From the NCBI GenBank assembly GCA_964444685.1, contig CAYUIG010000083.1, forward strand, positions 1-8,170: a stretch of 8,170 bases of DNA. The letters run 5' to 3'. Positions 4,916 to 8,170 of this stretch are shown piece after piece. The position numbers were made by a program, and so were the translations under genes. This stretch comes from CAYUIG01 sp964444685. Its GTDB lineage: Bacteria > Gemmatimonadota > Gemmatimonadetes > Longimicrobiales > RSA9. The notes under the pieces are model-generated. The model ran no database searches. It was not told where the DNA came from and saw only the letters and a program-made list of their open reading frames with translations. The stretch's first letter is position 1. Each line of letters begins with the position of its first letter.

Positions 4916-7408
4916 TCACGGCGCCCCCTCCCCGGTCGCATCGAGGTACTCGCGACAGACCCGGCACCCCGCGGCGCTCCCGGCCGGACGGTCGTCCCGA
5001 TCGCAGATCGGGCACCTGGGCCAGAGGAGCCCGCAGGCCTCCTCCCGGACGGCCTCCCGCTCGGCTGCCTCGATGGGGTCGTCCGTCGCATCGCCGCTTC
5101 GTCGCTTTGTTCCGTAAACCTCCCCACGCGCGCGCGTAGGGGGACTTTCCCGAACCATCCGTCGATCCGACGATGCGACGGACAGGCCGAGCCACCCGCG
5201 CCCGGTGACGCCATGGGCGTCCCGCACGGCGCGGATCCCCCGGTCCGTGAGTTTGGAGCCCAGCGCCTTGGCCGAGAGGGGCTCCTCGTCATCCTCCTCG
5301 CACCAGGCCTTGTACGCAGCCCGGAGGTCCCTCGACGTGACCCGCTGCGCCGACCCGAGGTCGCACCGGTCGGCGATGAACCTCCCGACGTGATCCTCCG
5401 CGTCTCGGTACTCGTCCGCCGCCGCGACCACGACGGCCGGCGGCCGCAGCCCCTCCCGCTGCCAGTCGAGGCACCCGCGGACCGCCCAGGCGAGGATGCC
5501 CGGCAGCTCGTCCCGGAGCTTGCGCCGGAGGTCGTTGTCGCGCCGGCCCGCGGGGACCGTGACCGGCCAGGGGACGAGCCGGACCCGTCGCCGCATGGCG
5601 TGGTCGGTGCCCCGGATCCGCGGGCGGTGGTTCCCCGTGAGGATCAGCTTGCCCGTCGGCCGGTAGGTGAAGAACTCCTGGTAGTGGAACCGGCAGGTGA
5701 TCGGGTCCTCACCCGTGAACGACTTCACGGCCGCCTCGTCGAGTCGCACGCCCTCGTTGGGCTCGGCTGCCACGACGAGCCGGGCACCGCGTAGCGCGGC
5801 CAGGTCGTTCGTGGCCGATCCCTGGCGCCGCACGAGGAACGTGTCGTAGGGCGTCACCTTCGCGTACTCGCCGAGCCCGAGCAGCGCGATGAGGGTGTCC
5901 GAGTAGACGCCCTTGCCGTTCTCGCCTCCCCCGTGGTGGATCGCGAAGACCTGCTCGCCCATCGTGCCCGTCAGGCAGTAGCCTGCGTACCGGGCCAGGA
6001 ACTCCCGCACGTCGGGATCGGGCTGGACCTGCTCGAGGAACCGTGCCCACCCCGGCGCGCGGGCCTCCGGGTCGTAGGCGACGGGGGCGAGCCTGGTCAG
6101 GTGGTCCTCGCGCCGATGCGGGCGCAGCTCGCTCGTACGGAGGTCGAGCGTGCCGTTGGCGACGTTGAGAATCCACGGGTCGGCGTCGAGCGCGTCGGTC
6201 GTGACCACGACCTCGGGCTCCGTCTCCGCGAGCGCGAGCACCGCGCGCAGGCGCTCCGCACCCTGGCTCTTTGCTGCCCACTTTCCGAGGGCCTCTGCGT
6301 CCTCGACCTTGCGTGCTTTGCGGGCCTCGGACCAGATCGAGCGCACGGTGGCCTTGGCGCGGCGCATGGCGGCACCCGTCCCGTCCTCCCTCCACCGGCG
6401 GCCGTCCCACACGAGCCAGCCCAGTGCCCGCGAGTAGAGGAGGTCGGCGCCATGGTGGTTGACGAGCCGACGGGCGTTGGCGAGGTCGGTACAGAGCCCC
6501 GCGGCGTCCGCCCAGGGCGGGGAGGGGGCGTCGGGATCGCCGCCGGGCGTCCCGCCCGAGCCCGCCGGACCTCGCCCTCTCGCCGGCAGCTCCTGCTCCA
6601 AGAGGTGACCGCGCCGCGTCGCCTTCTTGTCGGCGTCCTTGATCTTGTGGCGCAGGTCCTTCTCGGACCACGGCGGCTCGCACCCCGCGTTCCACTCCGA
6701 CAAGAGCGCGTAGGCGGTCTCGGTGTCGAGATCGAATCCCTCGACGATCGAACACGCCGCCTTGAACGTCTGGTCGTGGCCCTTCTGCCCGCTGATCGCG
6801 GGCGGGATCTTGGCGAGGTAGGCCCGGGCCCTCGTGACCTTCATCTCGTCGGTGACGGGTGGCGTTGCGCGCGTTGCGGCCGGCGACGGATCCTGCACGA
6901 CTGCGCGGATTCTCGCGAGCAGCTCCGGCGGCAGCGGGGGAAGCGGCAGCGCGCTCGTACCCTCGCGCCACTCGTACGGGCGCTTCGTCTCCGGGTGCGT
7001 GGATCCGACGAACACGACCTGGCCGCCGTCGCTCTTGACCTCGACCCCGGGAGCGAGACGGTCCTTGGACTGAGGCACGGGTTGGCCGTCCTCGGGGTAG
7101 GCGAAGTACAGGTGGAGCCCGCCGGAGCCTGTGACGACGACGGGCCCGGCCGGCAGGTCCTCGGGCGGCTTCCCCCCGCGCTGCGGATCGACATCGAGCA
7201 CGACGACGCCGGATGCGCGACCGCACCGCAGGCCCACGTTTCCCGCCTCCGCCCACCTGCGGACCGTGGCCGCAGTCGGCGGCGGTGCCGCGTTCCAGCC
7301 CCGGGTCGTGGGCACCTTCCCGTTGAGCGGCGTGAGCACCCAACCGCGCCCGTGGCCGTCGAGGGCGTGGGTGACGCGGGCGGCGGCTTCAGGATCCTTG
7401 TCGCCCAT
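4916..7408 (-). CDS. Primase-polymerase fused to P4/D5-type helicase, with a C-terminal zinc ribbon
   Basis: This is a replication protein that would make primers and unwind DNA at the origin of a phage or plasmid. The complete frame is 830 residues. Residues ~10-165 are a bifunctional primase/polymerase (Prim-Pol) domain, with the metal-binding VVVLDVD motif (D72, D74), GSGGLHLYF (H99), and GVEVKSDGGQVVFVGSTHP (D127). A helical primase C-terminal segment (about 190-262, containing PPAISGQKGHDQTFKAAC) follows, then a low-complexity linker (270-300). A D5_N-like region comes before the superfamily 3 ATPase. Its Walker A is GGGENGKG (K499), Walker B-like VVAAEPNEG lies at ~545-553, the sensor is LTGNHRP (N593), and the arginine cluster is 606-608. 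A winged-helix-like region (about 675-745) precedes a charged linker. C799-x2-C802 and C815-x2-C818 form a zinc ribbon at the end. The ATG at 7408 has GGAAGG eight bases upstream and lies three bases after the previous stop. Confidence 0.93.
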   Translation of the reverse strand: MGDKDPEAAARVTHALDGHGRGWVLTPLNGKVPTTRGWNAAPPPTAATVRRWAEAGNVGLRCGRASGVVVLDVDPQRGGKPPEDLPAGPVVVTGSGGLHLYFAYPEDGQPVPQSKDRLAPGVEVKSDGGQVVFVGSTHPETKRPYEWREGTSALPLPPLPPELLARIRAVVQDPSPAATRATPPVTDEMKVTRARAYLAKIPPAISGQKGHDQTFKAACSIVEGFDLDTETAYALLSEWNAGCEPPWSEKDLRHKIKDADKKATRRGHLLEQELPARGRGPAGSGGTPGGDPDAPSPPWADAAGLCTDLANARRLVNHHGADLLYSRALGWLVWDGRRWREDGTGAAMRRAKATVRSIWSEARKARKVEDAEALGKWAAKSQGAERLRAVLALAETEPEVVVTTDALDADPWILNVANGTLDLRTSELRPHRREDHLTRLAPVAYDPEARAPGWARFLEQVQPDPDVREFLARYAGYCLTGTMGEQVFAIHHGGGENGKGVYSDTLIALLGLGEYAKVTPYDTFLVRRQGSATNDLAALRGARLVVAAEPNEGVRLDEAAVKSFTGEDPITCRFHYQEFFTYRPTGKLILTGNHRPRIRGTDHAMRRRVRLVPWPVTVPAGRRDNDLRRKLRDELPGILAWAVRGCLDWQREGLRPPAVVVAAADEYRDAEDHVGRFIADRCDLGSAQRVTSRDLRAAYKAWCEEDDEEPLSAKALGSKLTDRGIRAVRDAHGVTGRGWLGLSVASSDRRMVRESPPTRARGEVYGTKRRSGDATDDPIEAAEREAVREEACGLLWPRCPICDRDDRPAGSAAGCRVCREYLDATGEGAP

Positions 7409-7411
7409 GGG

Positions 7412-7783
7412 TCATGCCTTCCGTCCCGCGGCCACCTTGAGCCACGGGTCCCAGCGCAGCGGGCGCGCCGGGTGCCACCTTCCCGACTCGTCCTTGTGGA
7501 ACCAGGGACGCCTGCCGCCGAGGGCGGCGTTGCGGGCGCCGAGGATGCCGGCCACGCTGCGCCGGGCCTGGGGCGACAGGCGCAGGCCCCGCGCGATCTC
7601 GTTGCCCGTGAGGCCTCGCCTTCCCCAACGCTGGAGCAGGGTCACGAGGAAGAGACGGCCAAGCCGACGTCGCGTCGCGTCGGCCAGCGCCTCTCTCAGG
7701 TCGATGCCGAGGATGGCGGCGCCTTCCGCGACGCGATCGAGGTAGTCGGAGCGCCACTCGAAGTCGTCAGCTACGAGACTCAT
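7412..7783 (-). CDS. Small protein with a possible helix-turn-helix, upstream of the primase
   Basis: This is a 123-residue protein that I do not recognise. The N-terminal ~45 residues look helical and acidic-amphipathic (ADDFEWRSDYLDRVAEGAAI). Residues ~49-88 (RWGRRGLTGNEIARGLRLSP onward) have the length and hydrophobic spacing of a winged helix-turn-helix, with a likely recognition helix near 69-82. The basic, tryptophan-rich C-terminus (RRPWFHKDESGRWHPARPLRW) could be the wing and a DNA-contacting tail. The ATG at 7783 has GTGGAG upstream with a short four-base spacer and overlaps the nuclease gene by 17 bases; its stop is three bases before the primase start. The position suggests a replication accessory or initiator protein co-expressed with the primase-helicase. 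That role is inference. Confidence 0.7.
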   Translation of the reverse strand: MSLVADDFEWRSDYLDRVAEGAAILGIDLREALADATRRRLGRLFLVTLLQRWGRRGLTGNEIARGLRLSPQARRSVAGILGARNAALGGRRPWFHKDESGRWHPARPLRWDPWLKVAAGRKA

Positions 7784-8168
7784 GGGTCTCCACGGTGAAC
7801 GAGCCGAGCGGGACACCCATGACCTTTGCCTTCTCGATCGCTGCACCATTGGCGACGCCGAGAGCGTCGGAGAACCACCACCACACATCGGCACCGGCCG
7901 ACCAGTAGTCACGGACACGGCTCTCCAGCTCGGCCGGATCGATGTGTGAGCACTGGATCTCGTGAACTTCGCTCCACCCTCCTGCGTAGACGAGGCAGAC
8001 GTCGGCGATGCGCCGGACAGGCGGGAAGGGGTGCTCGAAGTGGACGGTGAACCCATGGATGCCGGCCTCCTGCAGTTCCTTGGCCCGGGCAGTGGCGACG
8101 AAGCGCTTGCCGAGGCGGTGTTCGTGGGACTCGGCGCGTTGCTCTGCATCGACGTAGTCGCAGCCGCA
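7767..8168 (-). CDS. CoiA-like nuclease, 5' end beyond the window
   Basis: The third minus-strand frame is open from the right edge to a TGA at 7767, giving 133 visible residues without a start. The layout matches the competence protein CoiA-like nuclease family, a branch of the PD-(D/E)xK superfamily: an ESHEHRLGKR helix, an alpha-beta segment, RRIADVCL (D56 of the visible part), then WSEVHEIQCSHIDPAELESR with E70 and Q72, and RDYWSAGADVWWWF. The catalytic D...ExQ has glutamine where most relatives of the superfamily have lysine; I recall ExQ as usual in CoiA-like proteins. CoiA acts in natural transformation, but relatives occur in phages and integrated elements where DNA recombination or processing is more likely. 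A CGC at the visible N-terminus could be the last half of a zinc-binding motif that often precedes this domain. The end overlaps the next gene by 17 bases, which implies an operon. Other frames here are longer on paper but encode arginine/serine-rich nonsense. Confidence 0.7.
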   Translation of the reverse strand, partial: CGCDYVDAEQRAESHEHRLGKRFVATARAKELQEAGIHGFTVHFEHPFPPVRRIADVCLVYAGGWSEVHEIQCSHIDPAELESRVRDYWSAGADVWWWFSDALGVANGAAIEKAKVMGVPLGSFTVETHESRS

Positions 8169-8170
8169 CT

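Noticed and set aside
5121..5143. 12-base alternating CG palindrome (5126-5137) flanked by CCCC and AGGGGG
   Set aside because: It lies in the low-complexity linker of the primase, has one mismatch to the flanks, and is likely in DNA of this GC content.
4353..5195. Upstream extension of the small cysteine-protein frame to 390 codons
   Set aside because: The extension overlaps DUF2924 and primase in another frame and reads as basic low-complexity sequence. The GTG overlapping the DUF2924 stop is a far better start.
4520..5794. A 424-codon plus-strand open frame across the DUF2924 gene and primase C-terminus
   Set aside because: Proline/arginine/glycine-rich nonsense complementary to two supported genes.
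5933..7798. A 621-codon open frame on the plus strand opposite the primase
   Set aside because: It is antisense to a well-motifed protein. Its translation is arginine/alanine/glycine-rich with no domain, as expected of a GC-rich shadow frame.
7784..8149. Longer N-terminus for the HTH-like protein (start at 8149)
   Set aside because: The extra residues are serine/proline/arginine-rich, and the same stretch encodes the CoiA-like nuclease in another frame.

Overview
The window joins two DNA segments of different character near position 4095. The left segment (1 to about 4095) has moderately high GC, about 60% judged by eye, and looks like ordinary bacterial chromosome. It holds a small four-helix membrane protein, a complete 4-alpha-glucanotransferase (malQ, GH77), the C-terminal part of a secreted Ig-like repeat protein on the minus strand, and the first ~299 codons of an ATP-dependent Lon protease. 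The style of the Ig-like plus jelly-roll protein resembles cell-surface proteins I recall from Chloroflexota (Anaerolineae-like). That placement is an inference from memory, not from a search.

The right segment (about 4095 to 8170) is clearly richer in GC, near 70% by eye, and every gene I accept there is on the minus strand. In transcription order (right to left) it encodes: a CoiA-like nuclease whose start lies outside the window; a 123-residue protein with a possible helix-turn-helix; an 830-residue primase-polymerase/P4-D5-type helicase with a C-terminal zinc ribbon; a protein with a lysine/alanine/proline-rich tail and a DUF2924 domain; and a small cysteine-containing protein cut by the junction. 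Overlaps or gaps of a few bases link the first three genes and the last two. The content and packing fit a replication/recombination module of a phage, prophage, satellite or plasmid. No integrase, capsid, portal or terminase gene is in view, so the element type stays open.

At the junction both genes are interrupted. Lon loses its AAA+ and protease domains and gains a 47-codon nonsense tail, while the opposing small mobile-element gene runs into antisense lon sequence. This is either a real integration or recombination event inside lon, or a chimeric assembly. The sequence alone cannot decide.

The regulatory layout on the left is clear. An intrinsic terminator follows the membrane-protein gene. 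A hairpin with a U-tract on the minus-strand transcript lies between the convergent malQ and Ig-like genes. A good -35/-10 pair with 17-bp spacing precedes lon. On the right, a perfect 11-bp hairpin with a UUCG loop (minus-strand RNA) lies just after the DUF2924 stop, inside the start of the next gene. No tRNA, rRNA, CRISPR array or insertion sequence was seen.
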